A DNA stretch of 64,000 nucleotides from Lachnospiraceae bacterium (GCA_021771695.1 JAETON010000004.1:1-64000), one strand, 5' to 3'. Counted from the stretch's first letter, positions 25,530 to 35,426 are shown. Notes: generated by a model not told the origin, from the sequence alone. Numbers and translations: made by a program.

Positions 25530-27425
25530 ATGGTTTTATCATGCCAGAACATTTGCAAAACATTTGTGGAAAAACCGATTCTTAACCATATTTCTTTCCA
25601 CTTAAATGAAAATGACCGCCTTGCAATTATTGGATATAACGGTGCAGGGAAATCAACGCTTTTAAAAATCCTTGTTGGTGAATTAAGTGCAGACGAAGGG
25701 GAAATCTCCATGAAAAAAGATGCTTCTCTTGGTTATCTTGCTCAGCATCAGGATCATAGTTTTCATCGAACAATTTTTGATGAACTGCTTTCCGTTAAAC
25801 AGGAAATTATCGAACTGGATCACCAAATGCGTGTCTATGAACAGGAAATGGAGCATTTATCCGGAGAAGCTTTGGAACAAAAAATGAACCAATATACCAA
25901 TGCTACTCATAGATTCGAGCAATTAAACGGATTTGCATACAAAAGCGAAATTACCGGAATCTTAAAAGGATTGGGCTTCACAGAAGAAGATTTCAAAAAG
26001 CAAATTAATACGTTATCCGGTGGTCAAATGACCAGAGTAGCACTCGGCAAATTATTGTTAAAAAATCCAGACATTCTTTTATTAGATGAGCCGACCAACC
26101 ATTTGGATGTAGAATCCATCCGCTGGCTGGAAAATTATCTTTCTCATTACAACGGAGCTGTTATTATTGTATCCCATGACCGCTATTTTCTGGACAAAAT
26201 TGTGAATAAAGTGATGGAAATTGAATTTGGAAAAGCAATGCTTTTTACTGGAAATTATACACAATTTATTGGAAAACGGGATCAAATTAAAGCAATCCGT
26301 CAAAAGGAATATGAAAACCAACAGCAGGAAATTAAACACCAGCAGGAAGTTATAAAAAAACTCAAACAGTTTAACCGCGAGAAATCCATCCGGCGTGCAG
26401 AAAGCCGTGAAAAGGCTTTAAGCAAAATAGAAGTATTAGAAAAACCTATGGAATACAATGCCGATATGCGGTTATCTATTGAACCAGAAATTATCAGTGG
26501 AAATGATGTCTTAACATTAAAAAATATAGAAAAATCTTTTGGTTCCAGACCACTATTCCATCATATCAGTTGTCATATTTTCCGCGGAGAACGTGTGGCA
26601 CTCATTGGTCCGAACGGAACTGGAAAAACTACTCTTTTAAAAATTATTTGCAAAAAGATCCGTAAAAACAGCGGAACCATTCAATTGGGAACCGGTGTTT
26701 CCATTGGCTATTACGATCAGGCACAGGACAATCTGGATGATTCCAAAACAATCTTTGATGAGATTTCTGATACATATCCGGATTTAACCAATACCAAAAT
26801 CCGAAATACTTTGGCTGCCTTTTTATTTTATGGGGAAGATGTCTTCCGCCCCATTTCATCTTTAAGCGGAGGAGAAAAAGGACGCGTTTCTCTTGCAAAA
26901 CTTATGCTTTCTCATGCAAATTTCCTAATTTTAGATGAACCAACAAACCATTTGGACATTCATTCCAAAGAGATTTTAGAATCTGCCATGAATCTTTATA
27001 CGGGAACTATTTTTTACGTTTCCCATGATCGTTACTTTATTAATAAAACGGCAACTAGAATTCTGGAAATTTCAAAAAACGGCTTGACTTCTTATGCTGG
27101 AAATTATCAAGATTATCTTTCTCAAAAAGAAAAAGAAATGATAACTGCTGCAGAAGAAAAAGCAGCAGAAATTCCTACGGAATCTAAATTAAACTGGCAG
27201 CAGCAAAAAGAGGAACAGGCAAAACAGAGGAAAAGAGAAAATCGTCTGAAAAAAATTGAAGACACCATTACCGGATTAGAAGAACGCCAACAGGAAGTTG
27301 AAAACCAAATGGCTCTTCCTGAAATTGCAACAGACGTTGGAAAACTTGTAGAATTAAGCAATGAACAGGCTTCCATTACTGCTTCTTTGGAAGAATTATA
27401 CGAAGAATGGGAAAGTCTTTGCTAA
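25530..27425 (+). CDS. ABC-F family ATPase
   Basis: This 631-aa soluble protein has two ABC domains without membrane segments, as in ABC-F translation factors. Walker A motifs are GYNGAGKST (about 34) and GPNGTGKTT; signatures are LSGGQMTRVAL and LSGGEKGRVSL; LLLDEPTNHLD occurs in both halves. A linker rich in Lys/Gln/Arg between domains and a C-terminal coiled coil (about 535-631) are visible. It most resembles housekeeping members such as YdiF/Uup, although an antibiotic-resistance role cannot be excluded. AAAGGAG precedes the start. Confidence 0.93.
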   Translation: MVLSCQNICKTFVEKPILNHISFHLNENDRLAIIGYNGAGKSTLLKILVGELSADEGEISMKKDASLGYLAQHQDHSFHRTIFDELLSVKQEIIELDHQMRVYEQEMEHLSGEALEQKMNQYTNATHRFEQLNGFAYKSEITGILKGLGFTEEDFKKQINTLSGGQMTRVALGKLLLKNPDILLLDEPTNHLDVESIRWLENYLSHYNGAVIIVSHDRYFLDKIVNKVMEIEFGKAMLFTGNYTQFIGKRDQIKAIRQKEYENQQQEIKHQQEVIKKLKQFNREKSIRRAESREKALSKIEVLEKPMEYNADMRLSIEPEIISGNDVLTLKNIEKSFGSRPLFHHISCHIFRGERVALIGPNGTGKTTLLKIICKKIRKNSGTIQLGTGVSIGYYDQAQDNLDDSKTIFDEISDTYPDLTNTKIRNTLAAFLFYGEDVFRPISSLSGGEKGRVSLAKLMLSHANFLILDEPTNHLDIHSKEILESAMNLYTGTIFYVSHDRYFINKTATRILEISKNGLTSYAGNYQDYLSQKEKEMITAAEEKAAEIPTESKLNWQQQKEEQAKQRKRENRLKKIEDTITGLEERQQEVENQMALPEIATDVGKLVELSNEQASITASLEELYEEWESLC

Positions 27426-27447
27426 ATTTTCCAAAAAGGTATATAAT
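27419..27447 (+). promoter_or_regulatory. Promoter of the glycosyltransferase gene
   Basis: TTGCTA (27419-27424) and TATAAT (27442-27447) are 17 bp apart. The -35 box overlaps the stop region of the ABC-F gene. Confidence 0.5.
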
Positions 27448-27479
27448 AAAATGATATAACAAAACACAGGGAGGTTATT

Positions 27480-28496
27480 ATGAAGTTATTATCCTTTGTT
27501 GTACCTTGTTACAACTCTCAGGAATATATGCGCCACTGCATTGATACTTTACTTATCGGAGGGGAAGACATTGAAATCTTGATTGTCAATGACGGTTCAT
27601 CTGATAACACTGCCGCGATTGCAGAAGAATATCAGAAAAAGTATCCAACCATCTGCCGTGCCATCCATCAGGAAAATAAAGGTCATGGCGGTGCAGTTAA
27701 TACAGGAATCGCCAACGCCAAAGGTATTTATCTAAAAGTTGTTGACAGCGATGACTGGGTAAACGAAACTGCATACAATAAAATTTTAGATACACTTTCT
27801 GATTTTTATGAAAAAGGTACGGTGCTTGATATGCTGTTATCTAACTATGTTTATGAGAAACAGGGCGTCAAAAGAAAGACAGTCATCCATTATCGTCATG
27901 CAATTCCAAAAGAAAAAGTTTTCCGCTGGGATAATGTGAAACGTTTTCCGTTGGGACAGTATATTTTAATGCATTCTGTAATTTACAGAACTGCACTGCT
28001 TCGTGAATGTCAGTTGGAACTTCCAGAGCATACATTCTATGTTGATAATATTTACGTTTACAAGCCACTCCCTTATGTTAAGACTATGTATTATTTAGAC
28101 GTAAATTTCTATCGCTACTTTATTGGCCGTGATGATCAGTCTGTCAATGAAGCAAATATGATCAAACGAATTGACCAGCAATTTTATGTTACAAAGGTTA
28201 TGATTGATTACATGTCAGGTTTTCATATAACGAAAAAACCATTGGCACGTTATATGCGCCATTATTTATCCATTATCATGTGTATTTCTTCTATCATAGC
28301 AATCAAATCCGGAAAAAAAGAACATTTGCAGATGAAGAAAGATTTATGGAAATATCTTTACGACAAGGACAAGAAGCTTTACCGAAAAATTCGTCACAGT
28401 ATTGTTGGCTACGCAGTAAATCTTCCAGGATACGGAGGAAGAAAGACAACGATTGGTATCTATAAAGCCGCAAGAAAATTTGTTGGATTTAACTAA
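27480..28496 (+). CDS. Family 2 glycosyltransferase
   Basis: The 338-aa protein has the GT-A fold N-terminus of GT2 enzymes: FVVPCYNSQEYMRHC, VNDGSSDNT and the metal/nucleotide motif VDSDDWVN. The C-terminal third is basic and lacks clear membrane helices. Such enzymes transfer sugars in polysaccharide or teichoic acid synthesis; the acceptor is not evident because no other glycan genes lie nearby. It has its own promoter and a strong terminator, so it is monocistronic. Confidence 0.9.
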   Translation: MKLLSFVVPCYNSQEYMRHCIDTLLIGGEDIEILIVNDGSSDNTAAIAEEYQKKYPTICRAIHQENKGHGGAVNTGIANAKGIYLKVVDSDDWVNETAYNKILDTLSDFYEKGTVLDMLLSNYVYEKQGVKRKTVIHYRHAIPKEKVFRWDNVKRFPLGQYILMHSVIYRTALLRECQLELPEHTFYVDNIYVYKPLPYVKTMYYLDVNFYRYFIGRDDQSVNEANMIKRIDQQFYVTKVMIDYMSGFHITKKPLARYMRHYLSIIMCISSIIAIKSGKKEHLQMKKDLWKYLYDKDKKLYRKIRHSIVGYAVNLPGYGGRKTTIGIYKAARKFVGFN

Positions 28497-28498
28497 GG

Positions 28499-28534
28499 AA
28501 AAGAAGTATATCTTTTTTGGTATACTTCTTTTTT
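28499..28534 (+). terminator. Terminator of the glycosyltransferase gene
   Basis: AAGAAGTATA (28501-28510) pairs perfectly with TATACTTCTT (28521-28530), extendable by two A-T pairs, followed by T residues. It starts right after the stop codon. Confidence 0.85.
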
Positions 28535-28589
28535 GTTGCCATTTTTTTTGGCTGACGTATTCTATTAATATGATATTCAGGAGGGAAAA

Positions 28590-29489
28590 ATGCTAAAACC
28601 TATTTCATTGCAAGTCCATGCAGATTCAGCACACCAGCGTGGCCTTATGGGAAAAGATATTGGTATTGCTTTTCTTGATACCGGACTTTTCCCTCATAAA
28701 GATTTTTCTCCAATCAGCCAGCGTATTACAGCATTTGCCGATTTTGTAAATGGCAGAATTTCCTGCTACGATGATAATGGACACGGCACACACATTACAG
28801 GCATTGCCGCTTCTTCCGGTCTGATTGGAAATTCATTTCTTGGAATTGCTCCGAAATCCAACATTATTTCCGTAAAAGTATTGGATTCCTTTGGAAATGG
28901 TATTCAATCTTCATTTCTACAAGGGCTTGAATGGATTCACCAAAACTACAAAAAATATAACATTCGAGTCGTCAATATTTCCATCGGAACAGCCGACACT
29001 GATGCAGATGAATCTTCTAATAAAATGCTGCTTCATGTAAATCAGCTTTGGGATGATGGATTAATCGTCTGTATTGCCGGAGGAAACCGCGGTCCCAGCG
29101 GTCAAACCATTACTGTTCCGGGAAACAGCCGTAAAATCATCACCGTTGGTGCCAGTGATGATTCTATGAAAATCATTGGAAACTATCGGTTTTCCCGCAA
29201 TTATTCCGGCAGAGGGCCTACAAAATCCTGTATTATGAAACCGGACGTAGTTGCGCCGGGAACCAATATCTTTTCCTGCGGTTTCGGGAACCAATATACT
29301 ATAAAAAGCGGAACTTCTATGGCTGCTCCTGTAGTTTCGGGTGCTATGGCACTTCTGCTGGAAAAGTATCCTTATTACTCAAATAAGAATGCAAAAATGA
29401 AACTAAAACACAACTGCGATAAATTAAAAACCCCCAGACACCATCAAGGCTGGGGGCAGGTCAATCTGCAAAAGTTATTAGATTTATAA
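28590..29489 (+). CDS. Intracellular subtilisin-like serine protease (S8)
   Basis: The 299-aa protein contains a complete S8 catalytic triad: Asp in FLDTGLFPH (about 30), His in DNGHGTHITGIA (about 67) and Ser in GTSMAAPVVSGA (about 250). There is no signal peptide, so it should act in the cytosol like B. subtilis IspA. A short N-terminal segment of about 20 residues precedes the core, similar in size to the intracellular subtilisin propeptide. It ends in a 6-bp overlap with the convergent hemW gene and carries the hemW terminator inside its last codons. Confidence 0.9.
   Translation: MLKPISLQVHADSAHQRGLMGKDIGIAFLDTGLFPHKDFSPISQRITAFADFVNGRISCYDDNGHGTHITGIAASSGLIGNSFLGIAPKSNIISVKVLDSFGNGIQSSFLQGLEWIHQNYKKYNIRVVNISIGTADTDADESSNKMLLHVNQLWDDGLIVCIAGGNRGPSGQTITVPGNSRKIITVGASDDSMKIIGNYRFSRNYSGRGPTKSCIMKPDVVAPGTNIFSCGFGNQYTIKSGTSMAAPVVSGAMALLLEKYPYYSNKNAKMKLKHNCDKLKTPRHHQGWGQVNLQKLLDL
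29426..29456 (-). terminator. hemW terminator embedded in the protease gene
   Basis: On the minus strand CCCCCAG (29450-29456) pairs with CTGGGGG (29431-29437) and is followed by TTTTT (29426-29430). It lies about 30-55 nt after the hemW stop, within the 3' coding end of the convergent S8 protease. Confidence 0.65.
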
Positions 29490-30620
29490 TAAGAATTCGC
29501 ATAAAATCTGATTACTGATTAGAATTCCCTGTTCTGTCAAAGATAATCTTTGGTTTTTTTCTTTCATCCATCCTTGTTTTATGGCATTCTCTATAACATC
29601 TTGATAGAGAGTGTCCAAGGATTGATGAAATTTTTCCTTAAATTCCTGTTTTGAAACTCCTTCTGTTTTCCGAAGTCCTAAAAACATAAATTCTTCTATC
29701 TGTGCCTCTATGGAGAGTTCTTCTGCCTGCTGCCAAGGCTTTTCAAAAGTCATAAGCTCCAGATAGTCTTTCATTTTCGATGGATTATCAAAACGTTTTT
29801 GATCTAAATAAGAAGATGCATTTAACCCGGCTCCCAAATACGGAATGCCTGACCAATATCCAAGATTATGCCGGCATTCTTTTCCCGGCAGAGAATAATT
29901 TGATATTTCATACTTTTCATATCCGTATTCTCCAAGAATCTCTCCTGTCATCGCATACATCTGCACTTCATCTTCCTCCGATGGAAGATCCTGTTCTAAT
30001 TTTGGATTTTGGGCAAACGGTGTCCCGTCTTCCACAATTAAGCTATATGCTGAAATATGTTCCGGTTTTAAACTGGCTGCAGCCCTAAGAGTTTCTTCAT
30101 AAGATGTCATCGTTTGTTTCGGTATTCCACTCATTAAATCGATATTGATATTTTCAAATCCCGTCATCCTTGCAAGTTCATAGCTGTTTAAAAAATCTTC
30201 ATATGTATGAATCCTGCCCAAATAACGAAGTTCCTCTTCTTTGGTACTTTGAAGTCCAAAACTCAACCGCTGGATTCCTGCCTGATAATATTTTTGTAAT
30301 TTTTGCTGATCAACAGTTCCCGGATTCGCCTCCATAGTGATTTCAATCTTTGGTTCCCATGCAAAATACTCTTTGATACACTCACACAAACAGCAAATAT
30401 ATTCTGCATCTATACAGGATGGAGTACCGCCGCCGATAAATATAGAAGAAAGCATTGTTCCAGAAAGACGTTTTCCCCAAAAACCGATTTCCCGATACAG
30501 CTGTTTCATATAAGCATCTATAGTTTCCTTTGATGCTTGAAAAGAACAAAAATCACAATAATTACATTTCTGTATACAGAAAGGGATATGCACATAAAGT
30601 TCCATCTTCTTAGTCTTCAT
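29484..30620 (-). CDS. hemW: Radical SAM heme chaperone HemW
   Basis: The 378-aa protein has the HemN/HemW radical SAM motif [14 protein letters not shown] near residues 10-23 and IGGGTPSC further on. It lacks the long N-terminal region of HemZ and the HemN-specific residues, fitting HemW, which binds and inserts heme. Position directly after lepA, with an 11-nt overlap, is the usual Firmicutes order. Heme use in this organism is not otherwise evident in the window. Confidence 0.9.
   Translation of the reverse strand: MKTKKMELYVHIPFCIQKCNYCDFCSFQASKETIDAYMKQLYREIGFWGKRLSGTMLSSIFIGGGTPSCIDAEYICCLCECIKEYFAWEPKIEITMEANPGTVDQQKLQKYYQAGIQRLSFGLQSTKEEELRYLGRIHTYEDFLNSYELARMTGFENINIDLMSGIPKQTMTSYEETLRAAASLKPEHISAYSLIVEDGTPFAQNPKLEQDLPSEEDEVQMYAMTGEILGEYGYEKYEISNYSLPGKECRHNLGYWSGIPYLGAGLNASSYLDQKRFDNPSKMKDYLELMTFEKPWQQAEELSIEAQIEEFMFLGLRKTEGVSKQEFKEKFHQSLDTLYQDVIENAIKQGWMKEKNQRLSLTEQGILISNQILCEFLL
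29538..29560 (+). terminator. Weak terminator of the protease gene inside hemW
   Basis: A short 6-bp hairpin CAAAGA-TAA-TCTTTG (29538-29552) is followed by GTTTTTTT. It lies about 50 nt after the protease stop, inside the 3' part of hemW. The stem is short, so confidence is modest. Confidence 0.4.
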
Positions 30621-32421
30621 CCAGCTTTAACACGCTCATAAATGCTTCCTGTGGAATTTCTACATTTCCAACCTGACGCATCCGCTTCTTTCCTTTTTTC
30701 TGTTTTTCCAACAGTTTTCTCTTTCTGGAAATATCCCCGCCGTAACATTTTGCAAGGACATCTTTTCTCATCGCTTTTACCGTTTCACGGGCAATAATTT
30801 TGCTTCCAATGGCTGCCTGAATTGGAATTTCAAATAAGTGCCTTGGAATCTCTTCTTTCAGTTTTGAACACATTTTTCTTCCACGTTCATAAGCTGTATC
30901 TTCATGAACAATAAAGGAAAGGGCATCCACTTCTTCTTTATTTATCAAAATATCCAATTTTACAAGGCTTGCTGTCTCGTAGCCTTTCATCTCGTAATCC
31001 AAAGAAGCATATCCTCTGGAACGTGATTTTAAGGCATCAAAGAAATCATAAATAATCTCATTTAACGGCAGCTCATATCGAAGCAGTGCTCTGGTTTCTT
31101 CCATGTATTCCATACCAAGATATACACCCCTGCGTTCTTGACAAAGTCCCATAATCGCACCAACAAATTCAGAGGTTACCATAATCTCTGCTGTTACGAT
31201 AGGTTCTTCCATATGGTCAATCTCAGACGGATCGGGCAGGTTGGATGGATTTGTCAGTTCTACTACAGTGCCGTCCGTTTTGTAAACTTTATAAATAACA
31301 CCCGGTGCCGTTGTTACCAAGTCCAAATTATATTCTCTCTCCAAACGTTCCTGTATAATTTCCAAATGCAGTAATCCTAAAAATCCACAGCGGAATCCAA
31401 ATCCAAGGGCAATGGATGTCTCTGGTTCAAACTGCAGTGCTGCATCATTTAACTGTAATTTTTCCAATGCATCTCTTAAATCCGGATATTTTGCTCCATC
31501 CGTCGGATAAAGTCCACAGTAAACCATTGGATTTACTTTCTTGTATCCCGGCAGCGGCTCAGAACATGGATAATTGGCATCTGTAATAGTATCACCAACT
31601 CTGGTTCCCTGTACATTTTTTAAACTGGCAGTTACATATCCTACCATTCCAGCAGAAAGTTCATCGCAAGGGATAAACTGCCCTGCACCAAAAGTTCCGA
31701 TTTCCACGACTTCTGCTGACTCTCCAGTAGCCATCATCTTCATCTTCGTACCAACTTTTATCGTTCCTTCTTTAATTCTCGTAAAAATAATAACTCCTTT
31801 ATATGCATCATAAATACTATCAAAAATCAATCCCTGCAGCGGTCCTTTAGGATCTCCTTTTGGTGCCGGAATCAGCTGAACGATCTGTTCTAATACCTGT
31901 TCTACATTCAATCCGCTTTTCGCCGAAACAAGCGGTGCATCCTCTGCATCAATTCCAATAACATCCTCAATCTCTGATTTTACCCTTTCCGGTTCTGCAC
32001 TTGGCAGATCAATTTTATTAATTACCGGCATAATTTCCAAATCATGATCCAGTGCAAGGTAAACATTTGCCAAAGTCTGAGCTTCAATTCCCTGTGCCGC
32101 ATCTACGACAAGAATCGCACCTTCACAAGCCGCCAGACTTCTGGATACCTCATAGTTAAAATCCACATGTCCCGGTGTATCAATAAGATTAAAAATATAT
32201 TCCTCTCCGTCCTCTGCTTTATATACAATACGTACTGCCTGAGATTTGATGGTAATTCCTCTTTCTCTCTCTAAATCCATATTATCCAGAACCTGCTCCT
32301 GCATTTCTCTATCTGTCAATGTCCCTGTCATCTGAATAATACGATCAGCCAAAGTTGATTTTCCATGATCGATATGTGCAATAATACAAAAATTCCGAAT
32401 CTTACTCTGATCGATAGCCAT
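30610..32421 (-). CDS. lepA: Elongation factor 4 (LepA)
   Basis: This 603-aa translational GTPase back-translocates or remodels stalled ribosomes. The G motifs [22 protein letters not shown] and NKIDLP are intact, and the LepA-specific C-terminal domain is present ([14 protein letters not shown], then [20 protein letters not shown]). GGAGG precedes the ATG. It follows gpr-spoIIP and precedes hemW, a conserved clostridial order. Confidence 0.97.
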   Translation of the reverse strand: MAIDQSKIRNFCIIAHIDHGKSTLADRIIQMTGTLTDREMQEQVLDNMDLERERGITIKSQAVRIVYKAEDGEEYIFNLIDTPGHVDFNYEVSRSLAACEGAILVVDAAQGIEAQTLANVYLALDHDLEIMPVINKIDLPSAEPERVKSEIEDVIGIDAEDAPLVSAKSGLNVEQVLEQIVQLIPAPKGDPKGPLQGLIFDSIYDAYKGVIIFTRIKEGTIKVGTKMKMMATGESAEVVEIGTFGAGQFIPCDELSAGMVGYVTASLKNVQGTRVGDTITDANYPCSEPLPGYKKVNPMVYCGLYPTDGAKYPDLRDALEKLQLNDAALQFEPETSIALGFGFRCGFLGLLHLEIIQERLEREYNLDLVTTAPGVIYKVYKTDGTVVELTNPSNLPDPSEIDHMEEPIVTAEIMVTSEFVGAIMGLCQERRGVYLGMEYMEETRALLRYELPLNEIIYDFFDALKSRSRGYASLDYEMKGYETASLVKLDILINKEEVDALSFIVHEDTAYERGRKMCSKLKEEIPRHLFEIPIQAAIGSKIIARETVKAMRKDVLAKCYGGDISRKRKLLEKQKKGKKRMRQVGNVEIPQEAFMSVLKLDED

Positions 32422-32484
32422 AAGTTCCTCCTAAATACATCAAGTACGCCCGGCTGTCTGCCTTTCACGGCGCTAATTAGTTTA

Positions 32485-33591
32485 TTATAGCACACTACTT
32501 AACAATTCAGCAAGTAAACTCATGGATGCTTTTGCCTGTTTTACCGTATTGTTTTGCGCCCCTACCTCTACCAGCAGGCTCCTTCCCCGATAATGCAGAT
32601 TATAGCGGTATCCTTTCATATAAATCTTTCTTGTGAATCCTGGATATTTTTTCGCAGCCTGCGCCTGCAGCTGAAGACTAAATGCCATATTGGTCTTTTT
32701 ATTCGGATTTTTCAAATATGGAATATCTCCATTTTTTGCCGTTCTGCTGACACCATTAAAAAACATAATCTGTGCCATCTTCGTACCATTTTGTATTGTA
32801 ACAAGTTTTGTACTTTCCTTGACTCCATCCCTGTGAAGATCAATAACAACTTGAATTCCCGGATATTTCTTTAAATAGCGTTCAATAGCTTCCGCTGCAT
32901 AATTATACGCCTTTGAACGTTCCTCTTTCCCATTTCTCATATCATAGACACTGCGGTCATGAATGACACTGATTCCTTTTTCCTTCAGTTTATTTGTCAA
33001 TTCATCTCCGACACCAATGACTGTATCTCCTTTCTTTCCACGGCGGCTGTCTTTATATTCTTCGCTTCCATGTGTATGATAAATGAGTACCTGCGGTGAT
33101 GTTGTTTTTTTCAAGCTTAAATCCATATTTAACAGTACCTTTCCATTGATTTCACTGTTGGTAACCATGGTGGTACTGTCTACTTGATAAATATGCTTTC
33201 TCAAATATACTGGATTTTCCCATTTCTTCAAATGAAATTTCTCATTTTCTTTTGCCACTTCTTCTACTTTTCCATCGGTTGCTTCATCGTCTTCAAAATG
33301 ATAATACTCTTTTGATACTAAATCTGCTCCCGATGTCTTTTTATAATCCTCACTGTATTTTAAAACCGGCACTACATCATTTCGATAAGTTGTAATAATA
33401 CCAGATAAGACTGTCCCATAAACAGGCTGGCGCTTTTTATGCCATAACGGGAATAATCCTTCCACCAATCCATTGTAATAATCATAAATTGCTTCTGATG
33501 CAAATTCCTGATTCCAAAACATCTGTATTACAAAAAAAACAGCAAACAAAACGATACAAAGATTCATGATAAGTTTCTTCTTTTTTTCCAT
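32485..33591 (-). CDS. spoIIP: Stage II sporulation protein P
   Basis: SpoIIP (368 aa) is a membrane-anchored amidase/endopeptidase that degrades septal peptidoglycan during engulfment. An N-terminal membrane segment (about 8-24) is followed by a long linker and the catalytic domain with LIYHTHGSEEY, VIDLHRDG and LLVEVGAQNNT. Its presence, 9 nt after gpr, is good evidence that the organism can form endospores. The ribosome site is weak. Confidence 0.95.
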   Translation of the reverse strand: MEKKKKLIMNLCIVLFAVFFVIQMFWNQEFASEAIYDYYNGLVEGLFPLWHKKRQPVYGTVLSGIITTYRNDVVPVLKYSEDYKKTSGADLVSKEYYHFEDDEATDGKVEEVAKENEKFHLKKWENPVYLRKHIYQVDSTTMVTNSEINGKVLLNMDLSLKKTTSPQVLIYHTHGSEEYKDSRRGKKGDTVIGVGDELTNKLKEKGISVIHDRSVYDMRNGKEERSKAYNYAAEAIERYLKKYPGIQVVIDLHRDGVKESTKLVTIQNGTKMAQIMFFNGVSRTAKNGDIPYLKNPNKKTNMAFSLQLQAQAAKKYPGFTRKIYMKGYRYNLHYRGRSLLVEVGAQNNTVKQAKASMSLLAELLSSVL

Positions 33592-33600
33592 ACTTCCATT

Positions 33601-34461
33601 TTATTCATAATTCCCGTGAATATGCAGTAATTGATTAATTCCCTCGGAAATCGTATAACTGATTCGATTCATGGACTCATCAATATTTTTTGGTGTTACA
33701 TGCATGGAAATAAATTCTTCATCTAAACGTGCATAAGCCTTTTCCTGATCTTTAGCTTCCAGCAAATCATTGATAATGGCTGGAACAGAAATCACCGTTG
33801 GTACTCCAACTGCCAAAACCGGAATCCCAACCGTATGTTTTGTAATTTCATTCCGATGATTTCCCACTCCGGAACCCGGTGCAATTCCAGTATCACTGAT
33901 CTGTATGGTGCGGTTTAGACGATTGGAACTTCTGGCCGCCAAAGCATCAATGGCAATCATAACATCCGGTTTCGTTTTTTCTACTAAAGCTTCTAAAATC
34001 TCACTGGTTTCAATCCCTGTCTGCGCCATGACTCCCGGAGCGATTGCACTTAATTCCATGGCAGAATTCAATAACCCCTCTTTTTTTAAATGCCTTGTCA
34101 CATAAAGGTTTTCTACAACTTTAGGTCCCAGTGAATCCGCTGTTACCCCTGCATTTCCAAGTCCCGCTACTAAAACTTTGGCATTTCTAGGAATTAAGTC
34201 TTTTAAATTTAAAAACAGCGCTTCACTCATTTCCCGATGAAATCCGCCGTCATTTCTTGCCAAATCTTTTGTCTCAATGGTAATATATTGACCTTTCGGC
34301 TTTCCAAGAGCCTCTTCTCCCTTTTTATTTTTAATAATAATTTTTGTCTCTTTCATATGATTGGAAGTATCAATTCTGGTCTTTACCGTAACTCCAGACA
34401 ACAAAGATTCTTCTTCCATTTCTTCTTTTAATTCCAAAGCTAAATCCGTACGGTTCTGCAT
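33601..34461 (-). CDS. gpr: Germination protease GPR
   Basis: This 286-aa protease degrades small acid-soluble spore proteins at germination. It begins MQNRTDLALELKEE, matching the sequence that follows the propeptide in Bacillus GPR, so the N-terminal proregion is almost absent, as in other Clostridia. VLVAGLGNAGVTADSLGP and the conserved central region are intact. ATG 34461 is chosen, with AAGGAG 7 nt upstream; a GTG one codon earlier is possible. Sporulation-sigma control is expected, but I could not place a confident promoter. Confidence 0.95.
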   Translation of the reverse strand: MQNRTDLALELKEEMEEESLLSGVTVKTRIDTSNHMKETKIIIKNKKGEEALGKPKGQYITIETKDLARNDGGFHREMSEALFLNLKDLIPRNAKVLVAGLGNAGVTADSLGPKVVENLYVTRHLKKEGLLNSAMELSAIAPGVMAQTGIETSEILEALVEKTKPDVMIAIDALAARSSNRLNRTIQISDTGIAPGSGVGNHRNEITKHTVGIPVLAVGVPTVISVPAIINDLLEAKDQEKAYARLDEEFISMHVTPKNIDESMNRISYTISEGINQLLHIHGNYE

Positions 34462-34528
34462 CACATTTCTCCTTTTTCCCTTAGTATTGTATTTTTGAAA
34501 AAAATTATGTGATTTTTGAATTAGAATA

Positions 34529-34557
34529 TTGACAAATTCTACATTGTTCTATAAAAT
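34529..34557 (+). promoter_or_regulatory. rpsT promoter
   Basis: TTGACA (34529-34534) and TAAAAT (34552-34557) are separated by 17 bp. A leader of roughly 90 nt separates it from the rpsT start codon. Confidence 0.75.
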
Positions 34558-34653
34558 ATAACAGTATGTTTGTCTATGGCTTAACCGTGTCTCGCTGTAG
34601 ATGAATACCGAAACGAATAAATAAATGAAATTATTATATTGGAGGTGCCCACA

Positions 34654-34917
34654 TTGGCAAACATTAAATCAGCAAAGAAAAGAATCAAAGTTATTGAAAC
34701 AAAAACAGCAAGAAATAAAGCTATTAAAACAAAAGTAAAAACTTACATTAAAAAAGTAGAAGCAGCAATCGCAGCTGGAGACAAAGCTGCAGCAGACAAA
34801 GCATTAACTGCATGTATCGCAGAAATCAATAAAGCTGCATCTAAAGGAATTTTCCACAAAAATACAGCTTCTAGAAAAATCTCTCGTTTAACAAAAGCTG
34901 TAAACAAAGTAGCTTAA
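34654..34917 (+). CDS. rpsT: Ribosomal protein S20 (TTG start)
   Basis: S20 (87 aa, normal length) binds 16S rRNA early in 30S assembly. The sequence MANIKSAKKRIKVIETKTAR is the standard S20 beginning, and the helical, very basic composition fits. Translation begins at TTG 34654, 6 nt after GGAGGTG; the frame can be read five codons further up but only through the ribosome site itself. A weak start codon is known for E. coli rpsT, where it takes part in autogenous control. A terminator follows. Confidence 0.95.
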   Translation: MANIKSAKKRIKVIETKTARNKAIKTKVKTYIKKVEAAIAAGDKAAADKALTACIAEINKAASKGIFHKNTASRKISRLTKAVNKVA

Positions 34918-34990
34918 TTTTATATTATATAGATTAACAAAAAGAAGAGCAGCCGTCAGCTCAATGTCATTAAGTTAAGATGACAAATCA

Positions 34991-35028
34991 AGATCTCTAT
35001 ATCAGAAGTGATATGGAGGTCTTTTTTT
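34991..35028 (+). terminator. rpsT terminator
   Basis: Arms 34991-35003 and 35010-35022 pair over 13 positions including two G-U pairs, with loop AGAAGT and a run of seven T. It ends the rpsT transcript. Confidence 0.85.
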
Positions 35029-35300
35029 CTGTAACAAAGGATTGACAATGTTTATGATTTATGTGGCCGCTTTTGCTATTGAAATCATAACCCATTCTCT
35101 TAAAAAAGTGATATCTGATTTAGCTGCCAATCCTTCACTCTTTCTCAGAAATCCGGATGTTGATTTTTCTAGAAACAGGAAAATTGATTTTAACGTAAAT
35201 ACTCCTTTAACCGCACCTTTCATAACCTTAATTTTTTAAACAGCTTTTTTCTTACTTCCATCCCTGACTGTTGCTGTAAATTGTCACCGTTTTCTCTTTG
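35029..35300. other. Gene-free stretch, probably decayed sequence
   Basis: No convincing gene is seen here. A 65-codon plus-strand frame (35042-35239) and a 54-codon minus-strand frame starting near 35220 have no proper ribosome site and match no family I recognise. It may be the continuation of the decayed ATPase remnant next to it. Confidence 0.4.
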
Positions 35301-35426
35301 TTATTTTACGTCATATACGCCGGCAAGTATGACTGACCAGAACATAGAGTTTTTTCGTCTTTTTAAATAATACCCACGAAGCTGAGAAAGAAAATAAGTC
35401 TGCCCACACCTCCAACCTATTGGAAC
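35301..35426 (-). pseudogene. Remnant of an AAA-like ATPase (PF14516 type)
   Basis: The minus strand from about 35408 to 35301 encodes LSQLRGYYLKRRKNSMFW followed by SVILAGVYDVK and a stop. As I recall that family, this strongly resembles the conserved core of the AAA-like ATPases that are abundant and mobile-like in Lachnospiraceae genomes (typical text FLAQLR..Y...SVILAGVYDVKNL). The upstream part seems to continue in another frame (35409-35426, SSNR-like), so it is truncated at both ends and frameshifted. It lies directly after the transglutaminase stop. The family call is from memory of the motif. Confidence 0.5.

Noticed and set aside
35042-35239. Small plus-strand ORF after rpsT
   Set aside because: No ribosome site or promoter, no family resemblance, and it lies between a terminator and an ATPase remnant.
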